42,736 nucleotides of DNA from Muribaculaceae bacterium (GTDB lineage: Bacteria; Bacteroidota; Bacteroidia; Bacteroidales; Muribaculaceae). The position numbers and the translations under genes are program-made. The stretch covers positions 1 to 42,736 of the forward strand of contig JAFSCJ010000001.1 of NCBI GenBank assembly GCA_017436845.1, given 5' to 3'. Numbering within the stretch: position 1 is the stretch's first letter; each line of letters opens with the position of its first letter. A model generated the notes under the pieces. That model had not been told where the DNA came from and ran no database searches. It was given only the letters and a program-made list of their open reading frames with translations. Below, one piece after another: positions 34,734-41,790 of the stretch.

Positions 34734-34856
34734 ATGAAAGACTTATACGAATACTCTACTCCCGAATTGGTACGTATGTTAGGTGAACGCTTCAAGGAAT
34801 ATAGAATGCGATGCGATCTGACTCAAAAAGAAGTATCGGAACTATCTGGCATATGA
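34734..34856 (+). pseudogene. HipB-like XRE antitoxin, N-terminal fragment
   Basis: The frame begins MKDLYEYSTPELVRMLGERF and continues YRMRCDLTQKEVSELSGI, the first two helices of an HTH_3 domain, then stops at TGA. The recognition helix and everything after it are missing. The next bases, in another frame, already belong to the C-terminal part of a HipA protein. One deletion removed the 3' part of hipB and the kinase part of hipA. Confidence 0.7.
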
Positions 34857-35358
34857 CCTTACCTATATATTCAATACTGGTGGTTACTTGCCTGAACAAA
34901 CACATTGCTTGATGATGAATGGAAAACTATACGGCCATACCAAAGAAGATGCTTTGGCATTTGCCAAGAATAATGGCGTAAGAAAGCCCGAAAATATCAT
35001 CAACGAAGTAGCATCAGCCATCTCCCAATTCAGGTCTTTTGCAGAAAAGCACCTTGTTGAAGAAAGTTGGATTAGTGCAGTTGAAACTCGTTTAAGAGAA
35101 CTTCTGGAGAGTTGGGGATTCTCGGATTTGCCAAAGGCAATGTTTGACATCCAAATAAATGGTAAACTACTTGAAAAAGTTCACATTGAGCAGACGTATA
35201 AAGGTAACTTCCATCTGCTTGCTGAGATTGATGGTCAATCACGTAAGTTCGTTATTGGTAAAAACAAAGAGGAATATGCCATTATCGAATCAGTTGGCCC
35301 TGCAAATCTCACAATAGAGCAACTCAAGGAAGTGGCTGAGAAATATTTAAATCTGTAA
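34855..35358 (+). pseudogene. HipA-like kinase toxin, C-terminal fragment
   Basis: From the deletion point the frame reads DLTYIFNTGGYLPEQTHC, LMMNGKLYGHTKEDALAFAK and on to EVAEKYLNL, about 167 codons. It looks like the C-terminal end of the HipA-type toxin family of Bacteroidetes. The ATP-binding and catalytic residues are not present, so it cannot be a kinase. A start at the TTG at 34888 is possible but has no support. It overlaps the hipB fragment by two bases and lies in the same direction, as a native hipBA operon would. Confidence 0.55.
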
Positions 35359-35389
35359 AAAGAACAACTAAAGAGGATAATACTACACC

Positions 35390-36325
35390 ATGACACATAA
35401 AGAATTTGAAGAAGCTGCCAGGGAATATCAGTGGCAGTATATGCAACGATGGGGAAAGGGGATTGATGTATATTCTCTGAATCCTACAAAAACAAATTAT
35501 GCCAAAAGAGTTTGGCTTCAGATGGAGTATGCACGCGAAGGATTGGTGTTCTATGAAGGATTTCGTGATGAAGTTCTTCAGGACATAGAGATTAAGAGGC
35601 GTCTTAAAAACAAGCAGGACTTCCTGCTGTCTATCGTACTCAGAAGCGAACATATACCCTATAACCTTTTCTGGCCGTTGATGCAGGAAGGAGATACCCC
35701 ACGTGTGCGGAAAGTTGTATCTGAAATAAGCGGAATGGAGGTTTCAAAAGTAAACTGTATCAAGATTGAGTTTGCTCCCGGTAAGACAAAGGAAGAGAAA
35801 AAATCGTATTTAAATGACGCCACATCATTTGATACATACATTGATTTTTATGATGCTGATAATTGTCATTGCGGACTGGGCATAGAGGTTAAATATACCG
35901 AAAAGGAGTATAAAATAGATTGGAATTCAAAACAAAGAAGTGATACCATTGCGGATGACGGCACACCAAATCTGAGCCGGGATTACCGTAGAGTTACTGA
36001 TTTGTCAGGATATTACCTGCCAGATGTGGATGCGGAACTGGTTTCTGACGAATTAAGACAGGTTTGGAGAAATCATATATTGGGAGCATCAATGGTCATA
36101 CATGGTGACATCCAGGAATTCAAGTCAATCACAATATTTCCTGATGCAAATCCGCATTTCCACCATATTGAACCGAAGTATCGTAAATTATTGACAAACA
36201 AAGGCAATGAAACATTTGGACTACTGACGTACGAGTCCTATTTCAATATTCTTGAAAAGTGTTTCAACGATAATTGGGGCAAGGATTGGGTTGGATATTT
36301 AAAGGAAAGATATATTATCAAGTAA
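35390..36325 (+). CDS. PD-(D/E)XK-type putative restriction endonuclease
   Basis: The 311-residue protein has a nuclease-like core in which IDFYDADN is followed by GLGIEVKYTEKEY, matching the D...ExK arrangement. It looks like the PGN_0703-type putative restriction endonucleases of Bacteroidetes (from memory). No methyltransferase gene is adjacent, so it is not a classical restriction-modification pair. A small HTH gene follows after only 3 bp. The two genes form a likely defence or DNA-repair unit. Catalytic assignment is from motifs alone. Confidence 0.65.
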   Translation: MTHKEFEEAAREYQWQYMQRWGKGIDVYSLNPTKTNYAKRVWLQMEYAREGLVFYEGFRDEVLQDIEIKRRLKNKQDFLLSIVLRSEHIPYNLFWPLMQEGDTPRVRKVVSEISGMEVSKVNCIKIEFAPGKTKEEKKSYLNDATSFDTYIDFYDADNCHCGLGIEVKYTEKEYKIDWNSKQRSDTIADDGTPNLSRDYRRVTDLSGYYLPDVDAELVSDELRQVWRNHILGASMVIHGDIQEFKSITIFPDANPHFHHIEPKYRKLLTNKGNETFGLLTYESYFNILEKCFNDNWGKDWVGYLKERYIIK

Positions 36326-36328
36326 TAT

Positions 36329-36535
36329 ATGAAAATCGAAGAGGCCATACTTTACTGCCTCGCTACCCAAAACAGGGGGATGCGGACGGAGCAGATTGCA
36401 GAAATGATTAACCGCCAACGACTACATATCCGCAAGGATGGACAAACCGTTACATCCAATCAGGTTTATGCGGTAATTTGCCGCTATCCCGATATGTTTG
36501 TCAAGGCTGAAGGGCGGATTATGTTGATGATATAA
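36329..36535 (+). CDS. Small winged-HTH (HARE-HTH-like) protein
   Basis: The 68-residue protein reads MKIEEAILYCLATQNRGMRT, then EQIAEMINRQRLHIRKDG, and SNQVYAVICRYPDMFVK. This is the order of the HARE-HTH domain: helix, short turn, helix, basic loop, recognition helix, wing. HARE-HTH domains often go with restriction endonucleases and DNA modification, which fits the nuclease gene 3 bp upstream. It probably recognises DNA for that nuclease or regulates it. Confidence 0.72.
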   Translation: MKIEEAILYCLATQNRGMRTEQIAEMINRQRLHIRKDGQTVTSNQVYAVICRYPDMFVKAEGRIMLMI

Positions 36536-36784
36536 AAAAGACGGTTATGTTGCAGACGAATTCAATTCTCCTACTTTAATTTTGTCAAGAATGGTCGGAC
36601 TGTACCCAATTTGTCCCTAATCACAGCATGAGTAACCACGATTGATATAGTGACACGCCTAGGAATATTATCCGAGAACCTCCATCGGTGATAGATTTGT
36701 ACTACAAAAGATACCTTGTAGTAGTGCTTGGCGCATATTTTTATTTATTGTTAATAACTTTTTGATAAAATTTTACCTCAAAAC
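36536..36784. other. Non-coding stretch before the retron promoter
   Basis: About 250 bp without a gene. A short inverted pair TACTACAAAAGATACCTTGTAGTA (two arms of TACTACAA/TTGTAGTA, 36700-36724) is the only clear structure and could act as a terminator for the preceding pair. Confidence 0.4.
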
Positions 36785-36816
36785 TTTAACTGTTAATTAA
36801 AATTTTCGTATATTTG
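36785..36816 (+). promoter_or_regulatory. Promoter of the candidate retron
   Basis: TTTA (36785-36788), a 20-nt spacer and TATATTTG (36809-36816) fit the consensus closely. Transcription should start near 36823, 22 nt before the first arm of the a1/a2 pair. Confidence 0.75.
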
Positions 36817-36844
36817 CGCTGAGTTCTTTGAGATAATTATACTG

Positions 36845-36856
36845 CACGACAAAACT
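36845..36856 (+). repeat. a1 arm of the candidate retron RNA
   Basis: CACGACAAAACT pairs with 37095-37107. It is followed by UUAG, the same order seen before the branching G in E. coli retrons. Confidence 0.6.
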
Positions 36857-37049
36857 TAGTTCTTGAAGCGAATTAAGTTTCGCAACCTTAAAGAGGTCTT
36901 CGGGGCCGTATCGTGTATCAGCTATTAGCCGATTAAGCGAACAAATAAACAGGTTCAGCTAATAAGTGAATAGGGATAAAGCGATATGACCTGATGTGTT
37001 AAATTGTTTATTTAGTATTTTATCGTATATGGTAATTGTTGAATAGAGT

Positions 37050-37126
37050 TTGAGCACGGAAAGGAAGGGGGTGAACACGGGAACAGCGCATATGAGTTTT
37101 AGTCGTGATGTTGCTATTGAGCACGG
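37050..37126 (+). repeat. TTGAGCACGG direct repeat around a2
   Basis: TTGAGCAC-GG occurs at 37050-37059; TTGAGCACGG recurs at 37117-37126, with a related GAACACGGG between them at 37073-37081. They flank the a2 arm. They could be sites for the XRE protein encoded downstream or part of the RNA structure. Confidence 0.5.
37095..37107 (+). repeat. a2 arm of the candidate retron RNA
   Basis: AGTTTTAGTCGTG pairs with the a1 arm at 36845-36856, with one bulged A at 37101. It lies 53 bp before the first ORF of the operon. Confidence 0.6.
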
Positions 37127-37159
37127 GGCAATGTCGTCCCGATTAAAATCAATAGAATT

Positions 37160-37390
37160 ATGTATAACAAGTTAAATCAGGAAAGCCTGATACAAGGTAT
37201 TGAGGCTTTCATTTCGAGGAACCGTTGTTCACTCTCAAATGAAGATTTAGTTCTTTTAAATGATTGTTTGGATTTTATCAAGAGTTGCAAGAAGACCCAA
37301 ATGCCATCTCTTGAGACTATGGGCAAAATCGTAGAATTGCTACTGAAATTCTTGTCCGCATCTGACGACATTATGAACTTGTTTCATTAA
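37160..37390 (+). CDS. 76-aa helical protein of the retron operon
   Basis: The family is not recognised. The protein is predicted from composition to be three or four amphipathic helices (SNEDLVLLNDCLDFIKSCKK, then LETMGKIVELLLKFLSASDD). It has no signal or TM segment. It is the first gene after the candidate msr-msd RNA and 27 bp before the XRE gene. In retrons an extra gene is often the toxic effector or its partner, so this is one candidate effector. Confidence 0.65.
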   Translation: MYNKLNQESLIQGIEAFISRNRCSLSNEDLVLLNDCLDFIKSCKKTQMPSLETMGKIVELLLKFLSASDDIMNLFH

Positions 37391-37417
37391 CACCCCCTTC
37401 TAATTTTTTTGTATGTT

Positions 37418-37726
37418 ATGAATTTAGGCGAAACTATAAAACTGCTAAGGAAACGTAATGGGTTAAATCAGTCTCAGTTGGCAGAGTTATGTGAAATTAC
37501 AGTCACATACCTATCTCTGATTGAAAATGGCAAAAAGGAACCTACATTGTCTTTGCTCAAAACGATTGCAAATAGTCTGCAAGTGCCTTTACCAATCCTC
37601 TTATTTTCAGCTCTTACAGAAGAAGATATTCCTGAATCAAGGAAAGATTTTTTCAATGTTATTAAGCCGTCAATAGATTCAATGCTACATAATTTGATAG
37701 ATGACAATGTTGATTCAAAGAGTTAA
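37418..37726 (+). CDS. XRE-family HTH protein of the retron operon
   Basis: The 102-residue protein has an N-terminal HTH_3 domain: LGETIKLLRKRNGLNQSQLA, then VTYLSLIENGKKEPTLSLL. The last 35 residues are an extra helical tail (SRKDFFNVIKPSIDSMLHNL). The ATG at 37418 is preferred over the TTG at 37409 because the domain begins there. Its end overlaps the RT start by 26 bases, so the two are translationally coupled. Some retron types carry a small HTH protein as accessory part; here it may be repressor, effector or both. Confidence 0.82.
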   Translation: MNLGETIKLLRKRNGLNQSQLAELCEITVTYLSLIENGKKEPTLSLLKTIANSLQVPLPILLFSALTEEDIPESRKDFFNVIKPSIDSMLHNLIDDNVDSKS

Positions 37727-38570
37727 TATATTATGTAGTACTGTATTACACATTAGCATTGACCGGCTTAATTACATCATTGCTAATATAGAGAAATTCT
37801 ACATTGAGTATCAAAAGCCCAAGCTAGATAAGAATGGGGCAAAGCGTCTTAATAAGCCACAATATCAAGAGCGACATGGAAAATATTGGTCTCGAACCAT
37901 AAATCCCCCTCACGAAGAGTTGAAAAATATTCAGAAATGCATTAATGGTTATTTGGTAAACAATATCCCAATGCCTGATTTTGCATATGGAGGAGTAAAA
38001 AAGAAAGATAATATTCTGAATGCAAAGCAGCATAAGGGACAAAAATATGTATTCCAAACCGATTTAACAGATTTCTACCCGTTCATCTCTTGCAAGAGAG
38101 TTTATGAAATGTTTGTCAGAGTCGGTTTTTCTGCCGATGTTGCCTCAAAGCTAACTAAATTAACAACTTTCAAAGGGCATCTTCCGCAGGGAGCACCTAC
38201 CTCCACCACAATTGCGAATTTAGTATTTGAGCCAACAGGTCGTAAACTTCAGGCCTTATCGGTTGAATACAAATTAAGGATGACTACATTTGTTGATGAT
38301 GTGACCATTTCATCACAATATCAATTCAAGGACATAACCCCCGAAATGATTAAGATCTTGGAAGAGGATGGATTTAGAATAAGTCAAAATAAAACATCAT
38401 ATAAGTCTGGTATCACAGAGATTACAGGGGTTAGAAGCCTAAATAACTCTATGACTACTACGAGAAAGTTTAAGGAGAAATACGCACAAAAGTCATTACT
38501 GTCAGAGTCCACTATACGGGGAATGGACCAATATCAAAGAAGAGTTAAAAATATTTCAGATAACAAATAG
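37701..38570 (+). CDS. Retron-type reverse transcriptase
   Basis: The 289-residue RT has the conserved blocks in order. Retron X-type NAKQHKG follows FAYGGVKKKDNIL. The palm has FQTDLTDFYPFIS (first catalytic Asp), then LPQGAPTSTTIANLVF. The active site is FVDDVTIS, with Phe-Val where most retrons have Tyr-Ala/Val. The Y region has TEITGVRSLNN (VTG-like) and the C-terminus IRGMDQYQRRVKNIS. Length and motifs fit retron RTs rather than group II or DGR enzymes. It would copy the msd RNA encoded at 36823-37110 into msDNA. It is the last gene of the operon, before a terminator at 38680. Confidence 0.88.
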   Translation: MTMLIQRVNILCSTVLHISIDRLNYIIANIEKFYIEYQKPKLDKNGAKRLNKPQYQERHGKYWSRTINPPHEELKNIQKCINGYLVNNIPMPDFAYGGVKKKDNILNAKQHKGQKYVFQTDLTDFYPFISCKRVYEMFVRVGFSADVASKLTKLTTFKGHLPQGAPTSTTIANLVFEPTGRKLQALSVEYKLRMTTFVDDVTISSQYQFKDITPEMIKILEEDGFRISQNKTSYKSGITEITGVRSLNNSMTTTRKFKEKYAQKSLLSESTIRGMDQYQRRVKNISDNK

Positions 38571-38625
38571 ATTTATGGATGACACTAACAGGGAAGAGAA
38601 CACTGACTGTGAGCTTCGGAAATAG

Positions 38626-38668
38626 ATTGGACAAATCATCATTTACTAGGGCTTGCCCTTTGTCCAAT
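38626..38668 (+). repeat. Nested inverted repeat after the RT gene
   Basis: ATTGGACAAA (38626-38635) pairs with TTTGTCCAAT (38659-38668); inside it AGGGC-TT-GCCCT (38648-38659) forms a second hairpin. It could be a terminator stem or a recombination site at the island/element border. Confidence 0.6.
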
Positions 38669-38679
38669 ATAATCCCTAT

Positions 38680-38701
38680 GGGGTAGCCTAATACCCCTTT
38701 T
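38680..38701 (+). terminator. Terminator of the candidate retron operon
   Basis: GGGGTA (38680-38685) pairs with TACCCC (38692-38697), followed by TTTT. Confidence 0.65.
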
Positions 38702-38891
38702 GCATGAAAACAACTGCAAAACAAATGAAAAGAAATGAATCAAAAGAAAGGTAATATCCATTATATCAATACTTTCGCAATTTTAGCCCGTTTCACTAAT
38801 ATTTCATAAATTCTCATTTTTGTGACATTATATGTGACATTATTTTCGGGGAATTTTGCTACCTTTGCACCAAACTTCATAATATAGCAGT
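38702..38891. other. Region between the retron and the second integrated element
   Basis: It holds a 12-bp-period direct repeat, TGTGACATTAT at 38821-38831 and 38833-38843, and the integrase -7 box TACCTTTG at 38860-38867. I see no gene. The left attachment site of the right-hand element is most likely here or just upstream. Confidence 0.5.
38821..38843 (+). repeat. Two tandem TGTGACATTAT copies upstream of the integrase
   Basis: TGTGACATTAT starts at 38821 and 38833, a 12-bp period, 49 bp and more before the integrase ATG. The position suits an arm-type integrase or excisionase site, or an operator. Confidence 0.75.
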
Positions 38892-40409
38892 ATGGCAAAA
38901 GCAACATTATCCCTCGCCAAGAAGGAAAACAAGCAAGGCGAACATCACATTTTGGTGCGAATGGATATAACCCGTACCAACAGACCGCAGTTCAAATCTC
39001 CTGTCACCGTAAAGGAGGAAGAATTTGTGGATGGTGAAATCTTTATCCCTAAAAGAGGCAAGCTGAATGCCACTTATAGGGAAAGCCTTATGAAGAAGAA
39101 AACAGATATAGAGGCTTTCGTTGCTTCGCTTAATGCCATCATCATGTCACTACCCGAAGAAGCACTTACCCGTAAGGACATTCTTGAAGTCTATGAAATG
39201 GTAAAATCCGTCAATCCCTCAGAAATCAGTCGGACGACTATAATTTCCAAAAAGAGGGAACAGACAGAAGCAAATGCCGAACTGGTCAAGAAACTACAGG
39301 ACGCACGCAGACCAAGCCTTTTGGAATTTGTACAAAAGAGAATTGAGGGAATGGAAAATGGAAGCATCAAGCGTAAGGGTAATAACTACTCAAAAGGAAC
39401 ACTCCATACTTATAAAGGCTTCGCTGTGATACTTGAAAGTTTCTGCAAGGAACATCCGTTTGAGTGGAATGACATTAACGAACGCTTGATAGACGAGTTC
39501 GTGCTTTACATGGAAAGATACGGTTACATGAAGAAGACCATCAACAAGAACCTTGCCGTATTCTCAGCCATGCTCAATGTTGCCTTCAAGGAAGGATATA
39601 AGTTCAAGGCTTCCATTCTTGAACATTTCCCGAAGTTGCAGATAAACAAGGAAGACATGGTTGTGGAAATATACCTCACCAACGAAGAGCTTCAAGCCCT
39701 ATATGATATGGAGCTTGAAGGAGAGGATGACCGTGTGCGTGATGTCTTCCTTGTAGGTTGTTATACCAGCCAACGTTTCTCTGATTATTCCCGTATATCG
39801 GCAAAGAATGTTACTTTTCACGATGGTGTGGGCATCATTACGCTTGTCCAGCAGAAAACCAATACAGAGGTTACCATTCCTATTCTCAATGATAACCTGC
39901 TCCGTATATTCGAGAAGTACAACTACAACCTTCCGAATATCCAGAACCAACGCCTTAACAATAAAATAAAGGAAATTTTGGAAACCCTTGCAGAAACCAT
40001 GCCCAGTCTAAAACATGAGCTTCCTACCAAGTTGACCCTTGACCATCAGAAAAAGGAGCAGCAAAGCAAGGAAATCTACAAACGCAACAGTCAGGGCGAA
40101 GCACTCATACCCCGTTATAAGCTTGCCACGACTCACACGGCAAGACGTACCGGAATCACATTGATGTATCTTGAAAAGATTCTTGATACCTATGAAATGA
40201 TGTCTATCAGCGGACACAAAACTGAAAGCGTCTTCAATGACTATATTAAGATTAGCGGCATTGAACTTGCCACTAATATAGCCAAGAAAGTGGCGAAAGC
40301 TAGAAAAGAGTCAGAGGTAAAATCCCTTCTTTTGCAACAGTTTGAATCCATGACAGCCGAACAACTTACCAATCTGCTTGAACTTAGTAAAAATGGTGTA
40401 ACCGTATAA
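38892..40409 (+). CDS. Tyrosine-type site-specific integrase
   Basis: The 505-residue tyrosine recombinase catalyses insertion and excision of an integrative element. It starts with an arm-binding domain (MAKATLSLAKKENKQGEHHI) and a SAM-like core-binding domain at about 150-250. The catalytic domain has the first Arg in GCYTSQRFSDYSRI, HTARRTGITLMYL (HxxR) and SGHKTESVFNDYIKISG (His/Trp position and the nucleophile Tyr). A short helical tail follows. A -7 box at 38860-38867 gives it a short leader. It heads a rightward block with a DUF gene, an HTH gene and a RepA-like ATPase, the usual start of a Bacteroides mobilizable element. Confidence 0.95.
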   Translation: MAKATLSLAKKENKQGEHHILVRMDITRTNRPQFKSPVTVKEEEFVDGEIFIPKRGKLNATYRESLMKKKTDIEAFVASLNAIIMSLPEEALTRKDILEVYEMVKSVNPSEISRTTIISKKREQTEANAELVKKLQDARRPSLLEFVQKRIEGMENGSIKRKGNNYSKGTLHTYKGFAVILESFCKEHPFEWNDINERLIDEFVLYMERYGYMKKTINKNLAVFSAMLNVAFKEGYKFKASILEHFPKLQINKEDMVVEIYLTNEELQALYDMELEGEDDRVRDVFLVGCYTSQRFSDYSRISAKNVTFHDGVGIITLVQQKTNTEVTIPILNDNLLRIFEKYNYNLPNIQNQRLNNKIKEILETLAETMPSLKHELPTKLTLDHQKKEQQSKEIYKRNSQGEALIPRYKLATTHTARRTGITLMYLEKILDTYEMMSISGHKTESVFNDYIKISGIELATNIAKKVAKARKESEVKSLLLQQFESMTAEQLTNLLELSKNGVTV

Positions 40410-40419
40410 ACAGAAACTT

Positions 40420-41187
40420 ATGAAAGAGAGCATCGAAGACATTACTGCCGACATTGAATATCAGTACGGCAAGAGCAATACGGAGAAGAACATCGAGTAC
40501 ATTCTATCCCTTTATAGCGAACGCGTCAAAGATGGTGAGCTTGACGACAATATTCCTGTACCATCCAATGAGGCAGCAGCCAAGACCATACTTCTCATAC
40601 TTGACAGACCCGAACTGCCATGGGAAACCATCTGTAAGGAAAGACGGGTAAAGAACGTGATGGAATATCTCTTCATACGTGCAACTGGTCATTATGAAGA
40701 AGTACATGATTTTGTCAGCGGACTATTGCGCCATTACATCAAAGGCATAACACCACAGATGGTACTAACGTTTATGAATATCTGGAAACATGTGGTATAC
40801 CAGCAGAGGCCTTCTACCTTTACGGATGAGATATTATACCCCGAACATTCGGAGAAGATTCTTGATACACTTCATTTCCTGCTTAATGGTGAGGTTGGCA
40901 GAGGTGCTGCACTTGTCATGGTTTGTGCCAGGAATGAGGGATTGGTTAGGAATATAGCCCATGCCAAAATCAGTACCGAGTTCAAACATGTATCAAAGAC
41001 CGCTTATAACAATTATCTTCATGAACGGTTTACCGACAAGGAGAAGAATCCCATCATCAGTGCACTAAGGACACGAATAGAATACACAAAGGAAGATGAC
41101 GGTCGTCTTTCTTTTTTGGCAGGCAAATTCACTCGCAAAAGCATACTCATACAGTGGTGGCGACTCATAAAGTCATTCATGAGTTAG
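40420..41187 (+). CDS. Hypothetical protein of the integrative element (255 aa)
   Basis: I do not recognise a domain. The protein is soluble and helical, starting MKESIEDITADIEYQYGK and ending FLAGKFTRKSILIQWWRLIK. It lies 10 bp after the integrase stop, so it is cotranscribed with it. Genes of this size at this place are common in Bacteroides mobilizable elements and have no assigned role. It could assist excision or regulate it. Confidence 0.7.
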   Translation: MKESIEDITADIEYQYGKSNTEKNIEYILSLYSERVKDGELDDNIPVPSNEAAAKTILLILDRPELPWETICKERRVKNVMEYLFIRATGHYEEVHDFVSGLLRHYIKGITPQMVLTFMNIWKHVVYQQRPSTFTDEILYPEHSEKILDTLHFLLNGEVGRGAALVMVCARNEGLVRNIAHAKISTEFKHVSKTAYNNYLHERFTDKEKNPIISALRTRIEYTKEDDGRLSFLAGKFTRKSILIQWWRLIKSFMS

Positions 41188-41246
41188 TTTCCTTTTACAC
41201 GCAACAATACTGGCCCATACTTGATGTAATGTCAAGTGTGGGCTTT

Positions 41247-41283
41247 TGCATTATTTGCACCTTGCATTTTCTGCATTTTTGCA
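41247..41283. repeat. Cluster of five TGCA motifs upstream of the HTH gene
   Basis: TGCA starts at 41247, 41256, 41263, 41272 and 41280, that is at 7-9-bp intervals in a T-rich background (TTTGCA-like). The gene start is about 45 bp downstream. It could be a promoter region with overlapping -7-like TTTGC boxes or a protein-binding array. Confidence 0.6.
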
Positions 41284-41325
41284 CTTTTCTATCCAAACTG
41301 TTTCACGTTAAATGTTTTAACAAAA

Positions 41326-41790
41326 ATGTCTTCCGATGGTCGGAAAGTAATGACAACCCAAGATATTTCAGCTTCGTTTCAAACCATACTACTTTTGCAG
41401 TGCGAATCTACTTCAGACCTCACTGATGTAGTGAAGCCCGGGCAGGTGCGAGGCAAGTGTTTTGCCGTGAGGGTCGCCAGCAACCCTGCCTATCAAAACA
41501 TGATTGACAAGAATAATTTCAATCCGTCTCAACCCGAGACTTTGGTCATCACCTCTGTAGAGACTTTAAAAGAGGCTTTCCAACAATGGGCGGAAGAACA
41601 AGAGCAGACACGTCTGGCAATAGCCAATGATGCCATGTTGGATGAATCCGTAGTATTACAACGCTTGGGCAAGAGCCGTGCCACGCTATGGAGATGGAAT
41701 GCTTCGGGTTATCTTACCTGTTATAAGATTGGAGGCAAGAACTGTTACAAACAGTCCGATGTGGAACGCATAGAGAAAGGCTTGAGATGA
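41326..41790 (+). CDS. Helix-turn-helix protein (excisionase-like)
   Basis: The 154-residue protein ends with a MerR/HTH_17-type domain: LDESVVLQRLGKSRATLWRW, then GYLTCYKIGGKNCYKQSDVE. This is the excisionase/AlpA style of winged HTH. The first 90 residues are unassigned and may be a multimerisation part (SFQTILLLQCESTSDLTDVV). The start at 41326 is chosen because upstream codons (MWAFALFAP...) encode a Cys/Phe-rich stretch that overlaps the TGCA repeat promoter region. Its stop overlaps the next start (ATGA). It probably controls excision or replication of the element. Confidence 0.75.
   Translation: MSSDGRKVMTTQDISASFQTILLLQCESTSDLTDVVKPGQVRGKCFAVRVASNPAYQNMIDKNNFNPSQPETLVITSVETLKEAFQQWAEEQEQTRLAIANDAMLDESVVLQRLGKSRATLWRWNASGYLTCYKIGGKNCYKQSDVERIEKGLR

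Larger units (their letters stand above)
36823..37110 (+). ncRNA. Candidate retron msr-msd RNA
   Basis: The leader has the retron plan. Arm a1 CACGACAAAACT (36845-36856) pairs with a2 AGTTTTAGTCGTG (37095-37107) over 12 bp with a single bulged A. UUAG follows a1 directly, so G36859 is the candidate branching guanosine. Two short hairpins come next, as in msr: GCGAA/TTCGC (36868-36883) and GGTC-TTCGG-GGCC (36895-36907). Then comes a long msd-like hairpin with AAATAAAC/GTTTATTT (36943-36950 with 37006-37013) and CAGGTTCA/TGACCTG inside it. The enclosed length of about 240 nt fits the class. The retron-type RT gene downstream is the main support. The fold was made by eye. Confidence 0.65.

Noticed and set aside
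35390..36325. Classical type II restriction-modification system
   Set aside because: No methyltransferase gene is present in the window near the nuclease.
36823..37110. Retron leader as a group II intron fragment
   Set aside because: There is no domain V-like hairpin and the RT lacks the maturase region. The a1/a2 layout fits a retron better.
896..38868. Similar TTTTGCTAC(T/C)TTTGCA blocks at about 907-924 and 38854-38869 as a possible pair of attachment sites
   Set aside because: Both overlap -7 boxes, and TTTGC-rich promoter sequence of this type recurs in Bacteroidetes. The two integrases also face away from one another, so the blocks need not be related.
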